Positions 50,401-63,852 of a stretch of 64,000 nt of DNA are shown here, piece after piece. Position numbers and translations under genes: made by a program. The notes below the pieces were generated by a model, which worked only from the letters and a program-made list of their open reading frames with translations, was not told the origin of the DNA and did no database searches. The stretch's first letter is position 1; the number at the start of each line of letters is the position of its first letter. Source of the DNA: Bugula neritina (taxonomy: Eukaryota; Bryozoa; Gymnolaemata; Cheilostomatida; Bugulidae); the NCBI GenBank assembly GCA_964035545.1, contig OZ037766.1:33395773-33459772 (forward strand), given 5' to 3'.

Positions 50401-53400
50401 ATATATCTCTATAGTACTACAGTATATATCTCTATAGTATTACAGTATATATCTCTATAGTATTACAGTATATATCTCTATAGTATTACAGTATATATCT
50501 CTATAGTACTACAGTATATATCTCTATAGTATTACAGTATATATCTCTATAGTACTACAGTATATATCTCTATAGTATTACAGTATATATCTCTATAGTA
50601 TTACAGTATATATCTCTATAGTATTACAGTATATATCTCTATAGTATTACAGTATATATCTCTATAGTACTACAGTATATATCTCTATAGTATTACAGTA
50701 TATATCTCTATAGTATTACAGTATATATCTCTATAGTATTACAGTATATATCTCTATAGTATTACAGTATATATCTCTATAGTACTACAGTATATATCTC
50801 TATAGTATTACAGTATATATCTCTATAGTATTACAGTATATATCTCTATAGTACTTACAGTATATATCTCTATAGTACTACAGTATATATCTCTATAGTA
50901 TTACAGTATATATCTCTATAGTATTACAGTATATATCTCTATAGTACTACAGTATATATCTCTATAGTATTACAGTATATATCTCTATAGTATTACAGTA
51001 TATATCTCTATAGTATTACAGTATATATCTCTATAGTATTACAGTATATATCTCTATAGTACTACAGTATATATCTCTATAGTATTACAGTATATATCTC
51101 TATAGTACTTACAGTATATATCTCTATAGTATTACAGTATATATCTCTATAGTATTACAGTATATATCTCTATAGTATTACAGTATATATCTCTATAGTA
51201 TTACAGTATATATCTCTATAGTATTACAGTATATATCTCTATAGTACTACAGTATATATCTCTATAGTACTACAGTATATATCTCTATAGTATTACAGTA
51301 TATATCTCTATAGTATTACAGTATATATCTCTATAGTATTACAGTATATATCTCTATAGTATTACAGTATATATCTCTATAGTATTACAGTATATATCTC
51401 TATAGTACTACAGTATATATCTCTATAGTATTACAGTATATATCTCTATAGTATTACAGTATATATCTCTATAGTATTACAGTATATATCTCTATAGTAT
51501 TACAGTATATATCTCTATAGTACTACAGTATATATCTCTATAGTATTACAGTATATATCTCTATAGTATTACAGTATATATCTCTATAGTACTACAGTAT
51601 ATATCTCTATAGTATTACAGTATATATCTCTATAGTACTACAGTATATATCTCTATAGTACTACAGTATATATCTCTATAGTATTACAGTATATATCTCT
51701 ATAGTATTACAGTATATATCTCTATAGTATTACAGTATATATCTCTATAGTACTACAGTATATATCTCTATAGTATTACAGTATATATCTCTATAGTATT
51801 ACAGTATATATCTCTATAGTATTACAGTATATATCTCTATAGTATTACAGTATATATCTCTATAGTATTACAGTATATATCTCTATAGTACTACAGTATA
51901 TATCTCTATAGTATTACAGTATATATCTCTATAGTACTACAGTATATCTCTATAGTATTACAGTATATATCTCTATAGTATTACAGTATATATCTCTATA
52001 GTACTACAGTATATATCTCTATAGTATTACAGTATATATCTCTATAGTATTACAGTATATATCTCTATAGTATTACAGTATATATCTCTATAGTATTACA
52101 GTATATATCTCTATAGTATTACAGTATATATCTCTATAGTATTACAGTATATATCTCTATAGTATTACAGTATATATCTCTATAGTATTACAGTATATAT
52201 CTCTATAGTACTACAGTATATATCTCTATAGTATTACAGTATATATCTCTATAGTATTACAGTATATATCTCTATAGTATTACAGTATATATCTCTATAG
52301 TAATACAGTATATATCTCTATAGTATTACAGTATATATCTCTATAGTACTTACAGTATATATCTCTATAGTATTACAGTATATATCTCTATAGTATTACA
52401 GTATATATCTCTATAGTATTACAGTATATATCTCTATAGTATTACAGTATATATCTCTATAGTACTACAGTATATATCTCTATAGTATTACAGTATATAT
52501 CTCTATAGTATTACAGTATATATCTCTATAGTATTACAGTATATATCTCTATAGTATTACAGTATATATCTCTATAGTACTTACAGTATATATCTCTATA
52601 GTATTACAGTATATATCTCTATAGTATTACAGTATATATCTCTATAGTATTACAGTATATATCTCTATAGTATTACAGTATATATCTCTATAGTATTACA
52701 GTATATATCTCTATAGTATTACAGTATATATCTCTATAGTATTACAGTATATATCTCTATAGTATTACAGTATATATCTCTATAGTATTACAGTATATAT
52801 CTCTATAGTATTACAGTATATATCTCTATAGTACTACAGTATATATCTCTATAGTATTACAGTATATATCTCTATAGTACTACAGTATATATCTCTATAG
52901 TATTACAGTATATATCTCTATAGTACTACAGTATATATCTCTATAGTATTACAGTATATATCTCTATAGTACTACAGTATATATCTCTATAGTATTACAG
53001 TATATATCTCTATAGTATTACAGTATATATCTCTATAGTATTACAGTATATATCTCTATAGTATTACAGTATATATCTCTATAGTATTACAGTATATATC
53101 TCTATAGTATTACAGTATATATCTCTATAGTATTACAGTATATATCTCTATAGTACTACAGTATATATCTCTATAGTATTACAGTATATATCTCTATAGT
53201 ACTACAGTATATATCTCTATAGTATTACAGTATATCTCTATAGTACTACAGTATTACAGTATATATCTCTATAGTATTACAGTATATATCTCTATAGTAT
53301 TACAGTATATATCTCTATAGTATTACAGTATATATCTCTATAGTACTACAGTATATATCTCTATAGTATTACAGTATATATCTCTATAGTATTACAGTAT

Positions 53401-55693
53401 ATATCTCTATAGTATTACAGTATATATCTCTATAGTATTACAGTATATATCTCTATAGTACTTACAGTATATATCTCTATAGTATTACAGTATATATCTC
53501 TATAGTATTACAGTATATATCTCTATAGTACTACAGTATATATCTCTATAGTATTACAGTATATATCTCTATAGTACTACAGTATATATCTCTATAGTAT
53601 TACAGTATATATCTCTATAGTACTACAGTATATATCTCTATAGTATTACAGTATATATCTCTATAGTACTACAGTATATATCTCTATAGTATTACAGTAT
53701 ATATCTCTATAGTATTACAGTATATATCTCTATAGTACTACAGTATATATCTCTATAGTATTACAGTATATATCTCTATAGTACTACAGTATATATCTCT
53801 ATAGTATTACAGTATATATCTCTATAGTATTACAGTATATATCTCTATAGTATTACAGTATATATCTCTATAGTATTACAGTATATATCTCTATAGTATT
53901 ACAGTATATATCTCTATAGTATTACAGTATATATCTCTATAGTACTACAGTATATATCTCTATAGTATTACAGTATATATCTCTATAGTATTACAGTATA
54001 TATCTCTATAGTATTACAGTATATATCTCTATAGTATTACAGTATATATCTCTATAGTATTACAGTATATATCTCTATAGTATTACAGTATATATCTCTA
54101 TAGTATTACAGTATATATCTCTATAGTACTACAGTATATATCTCTATAGTATTACAGTATATATCTCTATAGTATTACAGTATATATCTCTATAGTATTA
54201 CAGTATATATCTCTATAGTACTACAGCATATATCTCTATAGTATTACAGTATATATCTCTATAGTATTACAGTATATATCTCTATAGTATTACAGTATAT
54301 ATCTCTATAGTATTACAGTATATATCTCTATAGTATTACAGTATATATCTCTATAGTATTACAGTATATATCTCTATAGTATTACAGTATATATCTCTAT
54401 AGTATTACAGTATATATCTCTATAGTACTACAGTATATATCTCTATAGTATTACAGTATATATCTCTATAGTATTACAGTATATATCTCTATAGTATTAC
54501 AGTATATATCTCTATAGTATTACAGTATATATCTCTATAGTATTACAGTATATATCTCTATAGTATACTACAGTATATATCTCTATAGTATTACAGTATA
54601 TATCTCTATAGTATTACAGTATATATCTCTATAGTACTACAGTATATATCTCTATAGTACTACAGTATATATCTCTATAGTACTACAGTATATATCTCTA
54701 TAGTATTACAGTATATATCTCTATAGTATTACAGTATATATCTCTATAGTATTACAGTATATATCTCTATAGTATACTACAGTATATATCTCTATAGTAT
54801 TACAGTATATATCTCTATAGTATTACAGTATATATCTCTATAGTACTACAGTATATATCTCTATAGTACTACAGTATATATCTCTATAGTATTACAGTAT
54901 ATATCTCTATAGTACTACAGTATATATCTCTATAGTATTACAGTATATATCTCTATAATATTACAGTATATATCTCTATAGTATTACAGTATATATCTCT
55001 ATAGTACTACAGTATATATCTCTATAGTATTACAGTATATATCTCTATAGTATTACAGTATATATCTCTATAGTACTACAGTATATATCTCTATAGTATT
55101 ACAGTATATATCTCTATAGTACTACAGTATATATCTCTATAGTATTACAGTATATATCTCTATAGTATTACAGTATATATCTCTATAGTACTACAGTATA
55201 TATCTCTATAGTATTACAGTATATATCTCTATAGTATTACAGTATATATCTCTATAGTATTACAGTATATATCTCTATAGTATTACAGTATATATCTCTA
55301 TAGTATTACAGTATATATCTCTATAGTACTACAGTATATATCTCTATAGTATTACAGTATATATCTCTATAGTATTACAGTATATATCTCTATAGTATTA
55401 CAGTATATATCTCTATAGTATTACAGTATATATCTCTATAGTACTACAGCATATATCTAAACTTTAAGTCTATTATGCATTTCTACATATAGCTAACTTT
55501 CCACGAACCTCACGAGTACCCCCTCGTACCTGAGCTGAGCACAGGCGTACCGCCCGGCATAGAAATAGATTTCAGGCTACAGATCACTGCAGTAAGATAT
55601 ATTATTAGCTGTAAAGTGGACTCCTCCATCGCTTTCTATTACTAATGCTAGACAAAACAACAAGATCCAAAATAGATCATGTATATATATGTT

Positions 55694-55756
<63 letters not shown>

Positions 55757-58467
55757 TGACTGTAAAAGTCAAACAGTAGTTTAGATAATCAAAAAAGCAA
55801 CTAAATTGAATTATTAATTTTCATGTTGTTCCATAAAATTTGATTTATTAAAGTTTGCATATGAATCCTAAAAGTTGAAACTAATAAAATAAATTAGACT
55901 TTTAGTCATCAGTCCTGTGAGGTTTTGCTTTGTGTCCCCAGACCAGCAGAAAGCCGCCCCCAGCTGAGGGTTCAAACTGTTTCCCTGCTGACGAGGCAGC
56001 AAATCCTCTCCACTTCTTCAGTAACTACTCCTTCTCAGCGTGTCAGACTGAGTGTAAGATCTCATACGTCCTGGATAAGTGTGGGTGTAGAGACCCGTTC
56101 CAGGAGGGTGAGCAGTTATATTATATTGTATATATTATTATATTATATGTTGTATATATGTTGTATATGTTGTATATGTTGTGTATATGTTGTATATGTT
56201 GTATATGTTGTATATGTTGTGTATATGTTGTATATATGTTGTATATATGTTGTATATGTTGTATATGTTGTATATGTTGTATATATGTTGTATATGTTGT
56301 ATATGTTGTATATATGTTGTATATGTTGTATATGTTGTATATGTTGTATATGTTGTATATATGTTGTATATATGTTGTATATGTTGTATATGTTGTATAT
56401 GTTGTATATGTTGTATATGTTGTATATGTTGTATATGTTGTATATGTTGTATATATGTTGTATATATGTTCTATATGTTGTATATATGTTGTATATGTTG
56501 TATATGTTGTATATGTTGTATATGTTGTATATGTTGTATATGTTGTATATGTTGCATATGTTGTATATGTTCACAGCTCTCAATGGATCAAAACAATGTT
56601 CCGTGGAGGAGATGCTATACTGCTCTACCCCTGCTCTCAGTGAGTGTTTCAACCATATCAATTCATATCCAATTCAATTCAATACTATAATATACTTATG
56701 CTAGTACACCAGAGTATATAATATGTAACATATAAAATGTAATATATTATATGTAATATATAATATATATATATGTAATATATAATATATAACTTGTAAT
56801 ATATAATATGTAACATATATAACATGTAATAGGTGTATAAAATGTACTATATAACATGTAATATATAATATGTAACATATAACATGTAATATATAGTATG
56901 TAACATATAATATGTACCATATACCATGTAATATATAGTATGTAACATATAACATGTAATATAACAGGAAACTTTGTTTCTGACCCTAACGGACTAAGTC
57001 ATTGCCAATGTCAAGATGCCTGCAAAGTGTCTGAGTACACAGCGAAGATAGGAACAACAAAGTTTCCAAGCAGCAAATACGTCAACCTGTATAATCTTAG
57101 TAGAGGTAAGGCAACCCTCTACTCTCTCTATCTACTAACAGGTGCTCTCTACTCCCTCTGTCTACTAACAAGTGCTCTCTACTCTCTCTGTCTACTAACA
57201 AGTGCTCTCTACTCTCTCTGTCTACTAACATCTGCTCTCTACTCTCTCTATATACTAACAGGTGCTCTCTACTCTCTATGTCTACTAACAGGTGCTCTCT
57301 ACTCTCTCTATCTACTAACAGGTGCTCTCTACTTTCTCTATCTACTAACAGGTGCTCTCTACTCTCTCTGTCTACTAACAGGTGCTCTCTACTCTCTCTG
57401 TCTACTAACAGGTGCTTTCTACTCTCTCTATCTACTAACAGGTGCTCTCTACTCTCTCTATCTACTAGCAGGTGCTCTCTACTCTCTCTATCTACTAACA
57501 GGTGCTCTCTACTCTCTCTATCTACTAACAAGTGCTCTCTACTCCCTCTATCTACTAACAGGTGCTTTCTACTCTCTCTATGTCTACTAACAGGTGCTCT
57601 CTACTTTCTCTATATACTAACAGGTGCTCTCTACTCTCTCTGTCTACTAACATCTGCTCTCTACTCTCTCTATCTACTAACAGGTGCTCTCTACTCCCTC
57701 TATCTACTAACAGGTGCTTTCTACTCTCTCTGTCTACTAACAGGTGCTCTCTACTCTCTCTATGTCTACTAACAGGTGCTTTCTACTCTCTCTGTCTACT
57801 AACAGGTGCTCTCTACTCTCTCTATCTACTAACAGGTGCTCTCTACTCTCTCTATCTACTAACAGGTGCTGCCTGTTCAAAATATTATAATAAAATAGAG
57901 TTTTAAGTAAAGCACATCTTGCCTCTTGTAAATTCTTCAAACTGTCTTGTCTGTATTTCAATGAAAGCAAGCAGAAATTGGTTTATACTTTTAGATGCAG
58001 TAGATTCCATTGCTGCAAACGTGATTATTGTAAATATTTACTATGGTAAAATGTCCTATCAAAGGATAGATGAAGAATATGCTTACGGCATCACAGACAT
58101 GATCGGTATGTGGGTTCTTTCTTGTATGCTGTCTCTATTACTTGACTTATTCTATACATTCATGTCACTGTGTAAGTGTGTGGTGTGGAAACTTGGTAAA
58201 CCATGATAGTCTTGTAGGAGATTATGTCATTGGCTAGATACAAATAATAGCCATGTAACACGCTATATAATTGGCTAAACAACGAATCAATTTTTTACTG
58301 TAGCCAACATGGGAGGCACCCTAGGACTCTGCATTGGTGCAAGCATACTGACTATCTGTGAGTTCTTCGAATTCGTAATGTTTGCATTTAAAAGATGTTT
58401 CAACAGGAGAACTAAGGGCAAATCTTTAAGTGGGCTGTCTCTGAAGGTTGCCCCAATATACAGCTAA
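41492..58467 (+). CDS. DEG/ENaC (ASIC-like) channel subunit, gene E, with a 12.3-kb repeat-filled intron
   Basis: Eleven exons: 41492-41616, 41914-42043, 42160-42305, 42472-42644, 43054-43190, 55493-55591, 55942-56107, 56577-56639, 56968-57105, 57995-58105, 58304-58467; phases agree; 483 residues. HG gating pair at residues 27-28 (SMHGVRY); first membrane helix about 43-63; FPSITVCNKNMWKISS; extracellular Cys-rich segments (FSACQTECKISYVLDKCGCR; CQCQDACKVSEYTAKIGTTK); IYYGKMSYQRIDEE before the second helix; GLCIGASILT with GAS at 441-443 as selectivity filter. The tail LSLKVAPIYS shares LKVAP with gene D. Exons 2-6 and 8-10 have exactly the same lengths as in gene D. The donor after exon 1 (GTTGGA) is weak but phase and protein alignment support it. 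Predicted plasma-membrane trimeric cation channel; stimulus unknown. Intron 5 (43191-55492) contains an assembly gap, so its real size is uncertain. Confidence 0.93.
42665..43025. repeat. 17-bp minisatellite, gene E intron 4
   Basis: About 21 copies of tactgacacctcatata with acataata and acctaata variants; starts within 20 bases of the exon 4 donor. Confidence 0.95.
43205..55452. repeat. 12.2-kb satellite-like array of a 23-bp unit, gene E intron 5
   Basis: About 293 copies left and 230 copies right of an assembly gap. Two main variants differ by one base: ta(t)tacag and ta(c)tacag followed by tatatatctctatag. Identity between units is very high; rare variants include tataag, taatacag, acagtaca and a 24-bp form with tacttacag, which I found only to the right of the gap (about 50277, 50852, 51106, 52346, 52578, 53459). 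Local runs of the two variants recur at a distance, showing block duplication. Confidence 0.98.
49951..50150. other. Assembly gap (200 N)
   Basis: Run of N inside the 23-bp array; both sides are the same repeat, so the true array length is not known and 200 is probably a placeholder. Confidence 0.99.
55698..55752. repeat. (TA)n microsatellite, gene E intron 6
   Basis: Uninterrupted TA repeat of about 27 units in the intron between exons 6 and 7. Confidence 0.95.
56120..56572. repeat. 9/11-bp minisatellite (ttgtatatg), gene E intron 7
   Basis: About 48 copies of ttgtatatg with an 11-bp form (ttgtatatatg). Runs up to the acceptor of exon 8. Confidence 0.96.
56715..56962. repeat. Degenerate AT-rich repeat, gene E intron 8
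   Basis: Imperfect units of taatatataacatgtaac type, 16-20 bp, ending at the exon 9 acceptor. Confidence 0.88.
57112..57872. repeat. 30-bp minisatellite with branch point and acceptor motif, gene E intron 9
   Basis: About 25 copies of a 30-bp unit (ctctctactctctctatcta, then ctaacaggtg; a few units have 32 bp). Each carries a pyrimidine tract, TACTAAC (the ideal branch-point sequence) and CAG/GT. The multiple of three leaves two or three frames open. Confidence 0.97.
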
Positions 58468-58586
58468 ATAATTGAGATTCATAGACTACTGCAATGAGGA
58501 ATATTGTTCTCAGTTATATTAAAATAACTTGCAGCATTGTATTTAGTATACATCAGAAACTATATTTTAGAGTCTTCAACTGTTTG

Positions 58587-58592
58587 AATAAA
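58587..58592 (+). terminator. Gene E poly(A) signal AATAAA
   Basis: First AATAAA after the gene E stop codon, in unique sequence. Confidence 0.6.
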
Positions 58593-58894
58593 CAAATTCC
58601 AATTTATTACATAATAAATTATAAGTTTCCCAGAGATACTTTCAACCTAGCTGTCACTTTTTCACTTAAACACACCTACAAACACAGCCAAACATTGAGT
58701 ATACTAGGCAGTCACAAAACATATGCCATACAAATTCACTGCACAGCCTTAGGGCATCAAGAAGCAAGCAGGGTTGGGCTGAGAATTACAGCCTTCCCAT
58801 AGTCACTTTGTTATAGCTGAATATTCAATAGCCTTAGATTTGTTCACTTGAACATTTAGAGGAGTATTTTATGGAAGGTAGTTAAAGGGATTGC

Positions 58895-59112
58895 ATGTGA
58901 CAACATTTGACAGTGTGTGACAGCATTTGACAATGTGTGACAGCATTTGACAGTGTGTGACAGCATTTGACAGGTAGATAGTACAGGTAGATAGTACAGG
59001 TAGGTAGTACAGGTAGTTAGTACAGGTAGTTAGTACAGGTAGATAGTACAGGTAGGTAGTACAGGTAGGTAGTACAGGTAGTTAGTACAGGTAGATAGTG
59101 CAGGTAGTTGGG
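58895..59112. repeat. Two adjoining minisatellites (20 bp, then 13 bp)
   Basis: cagtgtgtgacagcatttga (about 4 copies) passes directly into acaggtagatagt (about 10 copies, with ggtagt and gttagt variants). Confidence 0.92.
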
Positions 59113-59836
59113 AGAGATAGTATAGGTAAGAAGATGAAAGATGGAGAATATTGTTTGTGCGGTGAGAGGGGTGAAATGTAGAACAGATACCAGTATCTCA
59201 CACAGCAACCAGTTTATTTTATTTCACGTACAGCATCTCTGAATCAGCCCTCTGCATCTTAGAATAGAAATATGCATACACTTAATATAGAAGGTAGTGG
59301 TTTACTATAACACCTGTCTTAAGTCACCAGCCAATCAAAAAACTTTAGACATCAACTAACCGACGCCCACTCTCAAAATTAGGGCACAGGTACCAGTCGT
59401 TGAAGTGATAGTTTCAAGGCCTTCAACAGGGACTAAAGGTAAGTCAAATGAAGCTGTAGATACAGTTAGTATATTGAGCTTCGTTTAAAACAATTTTGTT
59501 CAGTAAATCTACTTCAACACTGTTATTTTGTTTCAATTTGCTACGATGTGAAGTTGGACATGTACGTGTTATTGTATAACAAGTATTGTATAGTATAGTA
59601 TAGTATGTACAAGTGATGTAGCGATGTTAACTCATGCTTATATGTTTAAAGCTAGAGCTTTCTATTGGCACATGTAGCCCCACTGATTGTTGTGACTTTC
59701 AAGAACCAACAGGTGTTGTGTCACCAAATGTTGTTATAAGATGCAGGCTTGACATTGAAGAGAGCTCTAACAGGATAAAGCAAAGGCAAAAAAAAGCTGT
59801 GAAAGGTGAAAAAGCAAAAGTAGAGTTTGACCAAAG

Positions 59837-62800
59837 ATGGCAAGCTTTTGGAAGTCTGAAGGTCTGGGGCTGCACACAAAAAAGCCCTACCAGACGTACG
59901 ACTGGAGAGGAAAAGGCACAGAGTATATACCATTTCTAGTGAGTGAAGAGTTTAAATATTGTAGTTATATACTGTTCCAGAAAAGTGTAACCTGGAAAAT
60001 GTAGCCAAAGTTCTATATAGCAAATAAACATGCACAAGTTTGGGTGAGAGCAAAAGCTCCCTATTGCGACTCAAAGGTAATACTGTAGTAGCTTGCAATG
60101 CACTTGTATACTTTATTAGAAAGAACCAAGGGATGGTAATGACGCCATCCTTATTAACAAGGAGGAAAAACTTAAGCTAAGTTTGGCAGAATCTGGAGAT
60201 GAACCTTTGTCAACAGGAGCTATTGTAGAAGTGGTGATTTGCATTCTAGCCTTTATAGGAAGAGTAAGTTGGTAAAACTCTGCTATTGTGTAAGAAGGTG
60301 GTCTACTGTTCTATACTTGCATAAAATATTCAGGTTTTACTTTAGTATATTGTAAACTCGAACAGAACTAAACTTTGTCACCTTAACCAATAGAATGTCT
60401 GTCATATTCAGATGGTGAAGTTGAGAGTGCAGCTCTTAAAAATTAGAATCAAAAGTTGGTATCTTTATGGAATATCAATCTACACACCTATATTAGCATT
60501 TATATCTCTAGGGTCTTTGCCTGAACTCTGTGGGACCCACATTGATTGACCTGAGACAGATTGCTCATTTCACTGTACCACAGGCTGCATGGATCTTTGT
60601 ATCTCAGTCTACAGGCTTTCTCATTGGTTCCTTGCTAGCTAAGAAAGTTCTTCAAGAGTAAGTCATCAAACTACCTTCTTGTTTTCTCTTAGTAACTCTG
60701 ACTCTGTGCAAACATGGTGGCTTAAAACTTATATTTTATATTATTTATATTATACTTATCTTATATTATAGTTTTGTTACATTTATGTTACATTACATTC
60801 ATATTATATTTATATTATATTGTTTATATATTAGTGGATGATTTGTGTATTTCAGATTTAACAACAAACTCTCTCTGTCGCTATGCTTACTCTCTCAAGC
60901 TGTCTTCACCACCTGTATCCCTGCATTCAGCAGTGCCATTATTATGTGTCTCATGTTTGTTGGACAAGGAGTGGCTTTAGGGGTGGTTGGAATCGGTAAG
61001 AAACTAATATTCTAAACTGGAACTTTCACCTGTTATGCTGCTTGTAAATACCTGGGTATATTTAATGCAAGTAAAGTTATCAGACGCACAATATGCTGAA
61101 TGAAAATATTATTCTAAGTTGCTAAGATAGATCATGAGTTACGAGTGTTTGGTTGCAGGAGTTTGCGCCACGTGCATTCGCATTGGTGGGAAGAAGAGAA
61201 ATGGTATGTTTCTACAGGCAGCCTACTTGGGAGTTTCTATTGGCAGTGTTTGCGGGCCGTTCATTGCACGCCCCTTCCTCTCCAACTTAGCTCATCATGA
61301 GGTGAACACATACGATGAAGAACAGCCGAGACTTGTAAACACATACCTGCAGGAGGGGTGAGATCCTGCTATATTACCAGTGCTATACGCTATTACTATA
61401 TTGCCAGTGCTATACGCTATTACTATATTACCAGTGCTATACGCTATTACTATACTACCAGTGCTATACGCTATTACTATATTCCCAGTGCTATACGCTA
61501 TTACTATATTACCAGTGCTATACGCTTTTACTATATTACCAGTGCTATACGCTATTACTATACTACCAGTGCTATACGCTATTACTATATTCCCAGTGCT
61601 ATACGCTATTACTATATTACCAGTACTATATGCTATTACTATATATTGCCAGTGCTATACGCTATAACTATACTACCAGTGCTATACGCTATTACTATAT
61701 TGCCAGTGCTATACGCTATAACTATACTACCAGTGCTATACGCTATTACTATACTACCAGTGCTTTACGCTATTACTATATTGCCAGTGCTATACGCTAT
61801 AACTATACTACCAGTGCTATGCGCTATTACTATACTACCAGTGCTTTACGCTATTACTATATTGCCAGTGCTATACGCTATTACTATACTACCAGTGCTA
61901 TACGCTATTACTATACTACCAGTGCTATACGCTATTACTATACTACCAGTGCTATACGCTATTACTATACTACCAGTGCTATACGCTATAACTATACTAC
62001 CAGTGCTATACGCTATAACTATACTACCAGTGCTATACGCTATTGCTATATTACAAGTGCTATACACTATTACTATACTACCAGTGCTATACGATATTAC
62101 TATATTACCAGTGCTATACACTATTACTATACTATAAGTGCTATACACTATTACTATACTATAAGTGCTATACACTATTACTATACTACAAGTGCTATAC
62201 GCTATGATTATACAGTGCTATATGCTGTTTTAGATACGACAACCTAACCACTGTTGGTTTATTGGAGCAGTTCCTGAGGCCGACGACACCTGATCCTGCC
62301 CCTCCTCTACATCTCTTCACTCAGACCCACGTCTACATCTACTACGCTATCATAGGTGTCATTCTCTGCGTTCCTTCCTTTGCCTTCTTCGTTCTTTACA
62401 AGAGATCCGGAGATCCAATCAGAAACCTGAAGGTTGACAACTCTCAATCTGAGTCCCTTGCCTTACAGGACTGGACCCTTCCCTTGTTTATAGCCGTTGC
62501 TATGATATTCATACAGTGCCTGCTCTACTTTGGCATACAAGACGCTTACAGTAACCTCCTCACTACCTTCGCTATACTCGGTCCCCTTCACTTTACCAAG
62601 ACTCAAGGTGTTTACCTGTCGTCCCTTTTTTGGGCTTCCATGTGTTTTGGTAGACTTAATGGTGAGTCTAGACGATTTGCTTTTTTAGTCTCACTAGAGA
62701 TGCACCACTACAAGCATTGTAGTATGATTAGTGATCACATCAATATTTTAGACACTGTTTATGTCAAAACTATTATGGCAAATTATTTTGAATATTTAGT

Positions 62801-63531
62801 TTGTCAAAATCATATTAGTCACAAAAGTACGAGAAAAGAACTATTCTGAATTTCCTAACATGTAGTCAGTCTGTGATAAGATGATATAGTTTTTTCCATT
62901 TTCATGTTTCGCAGGCATTTGGATCGCAAAGCTGCTGGGTCCATTTAAACTGCTGATGATGGACATGACAATGGGAGGCATCGCTGCCGCAGTTCTGCTT
63001 CTATTCTCCAACAGATACGCAGAGGTGCTATGGGGCTTCACTGTAGTCCTGGGTCTTTCATTTGCTACAGTCAATGGGGCTACAGTTTCTTGGGCGGCTA
63101 ACCACCTTCCAGGTTAGTACGGTGAAACAGATCTTAGGTTATATATCATATGGATGATACTTTACATCTACTAGCTATATCATCTACTACTATATCATCT
63201 ACTAGCTATATCATCTACTACTCTATCATCTACTACTCTATCATCTACGTATGTACTGCTGTCTGTTACAGGAAACAACTACATTCTCGCTATAATCATG
63301 GTGGGTCGATGTACCGGCCTTCTACTGCTGCCAACAACCGTTACGACTCTGTTCCAGAAGACTGGACCGATGTCGCTGATGTACGCCCTGCTACTGACAG
63401 TAATTCTGATGGTCACCACTCTCCTCATCTCTCAGCTCATTGCTCACAAGTTCGGTGTTGATGGCAAACTACACAGCAAGTCTGAAATGAAGAAACTCAG
63501 GAGTGAAAAGGAGGGCATATATGGATTCTGA
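59837..63531 (+). CDS. MFSD4-like major facilitator superfamily transporter
   Basis: Eight exons: 59837-59938, 60120-60263, 60512-60657, 60856-60995, 61159-61357, 62234-62661, 62915-63112, 63272-63531; phases agree; 538 residues. The start is an ATG in a good context (AAAGATGG) with an in-frame stop upstream. A cytosolic N-terminus of about 65 residues is followed by about 12 hydrophobic segments. The first helix runs into GLCLNSVGPTLIDLRQ (83-98), the GPTxLDLR signature that I associate with MFSD4A/MFSD4B (sodium-dependent glucose transporter 1-like) proteins; WIFVSQSTGFLIGSLLA follows, as in that family. A long loop after helix 6 (TYDEEQPRLVNTYLQEG to HLFTQTHVYIYYAIIG) and SSLFWASMCFGRL before helix 9 also fit. 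Substrate is unproven for this branch; sugars are possible for MFSD4B. Assignment to A or B is not possible here. The last residues (KSEMKKLRSEKEGIYGF) are a basic cytosolic tail. Confidence 0.9.
61368..62222. repeat. 27-bp minisatellite, MFS gene intron 5
   Basis: About 31 copies of a 27-bp unit (ccagtgctatacgctattac + tatatta/tatacta). Begins 10 bases after the exon 5 donor and ends 11 bases before the exon 6 acceptor. Open in three frames over up to 259 codons, an artefact. Confidence 0.97.
63150..63246. repeat. ~15-bp repeat, MFS gene intron 7
   Basis: About 6 copies of tatcatctactact/tatcatctactagc. Confidence 0.9.
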
Positions 63532-63691
63532 GTCGAACACAAAAACAGTCATATGTTGCTATGTTGCTATGTTCTAGTCATACATTTAAATGTTCCATCA
63601 TAATTCAGACATTTTATTGCCATAAAGGTGCTCTATTGTGCTAATTAGCTGTTTGCAACATCACAGTTGTTTTCAGTGACAATTCAATTCT

Positions 63692-63697
63692 AATAAA
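63692..63697 (+). terminator. MFS gene poly(A) signal AATAAA
   Basis: AATAAA 160 bases downstream of the MFS stop codon. Confidence 0.6.
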
Positions 63698-63852
63698 GTA
63701 CCAACTGTAATTCAGCCCATGATAGACATTTACCAAAATTTTGCTGAAGCTGTTTATTGCAAGGGTTTTGAATAAATTTGACTTTAAACCTGTGAAGACA
63801 CGTTTTTGTGGAATCAAGCAGCTAAGGCTGAGTGGTGATTCTTGCATATCAG

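Larger units (their letters stand above)
58468..59836. other. Gene E 3' region and intergenic sequence to the MFS gene
   Basis: AATAAA at 58587-58592 is the likely poly(A) signal of gene E (120 bases after its stop). 58895-58975 has about four copies of cagtgtgtgacagcatttga; 58976-59110 has about ten copies of acaggtagatagt. 59120-59836 is unique sequence and should contain the promoter and 5' UTR of the MFS gene. Confidence 0.65.

Noticed and set aside
43205-55452. Possible CRISPR-like or centromeric array
   Set aside because: There are no spacers, so not CRISPR. A centromere cannot be excluded on sequence alone, but the array is intronic and short for a centromere.
55925-56704. 259- and 237-codon Cys/Tyr/Val-rich ORFs
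   Set aside because: Only the first part (55942-56107) is real coding sequence (gene E exon 7); the rest is the ttgtatatg array of intron 7.
59634-59939. 101-codon ORF overlapping the first MFS exon
   Set aside because: It is in another frame. The frame from the ATG at 59837 joins exon 2 in phase and continues into MFSD4-like sequence.
61358-62247. Three overlapping ORFs of 95-259 codons in the MFS gene
   Set aside because: 27-bp intronic array; translated repeats (PVLYAITIL-like) are hydrophobic and could be mistaken for membrane helices, but the exons on both sides join in phase without them.
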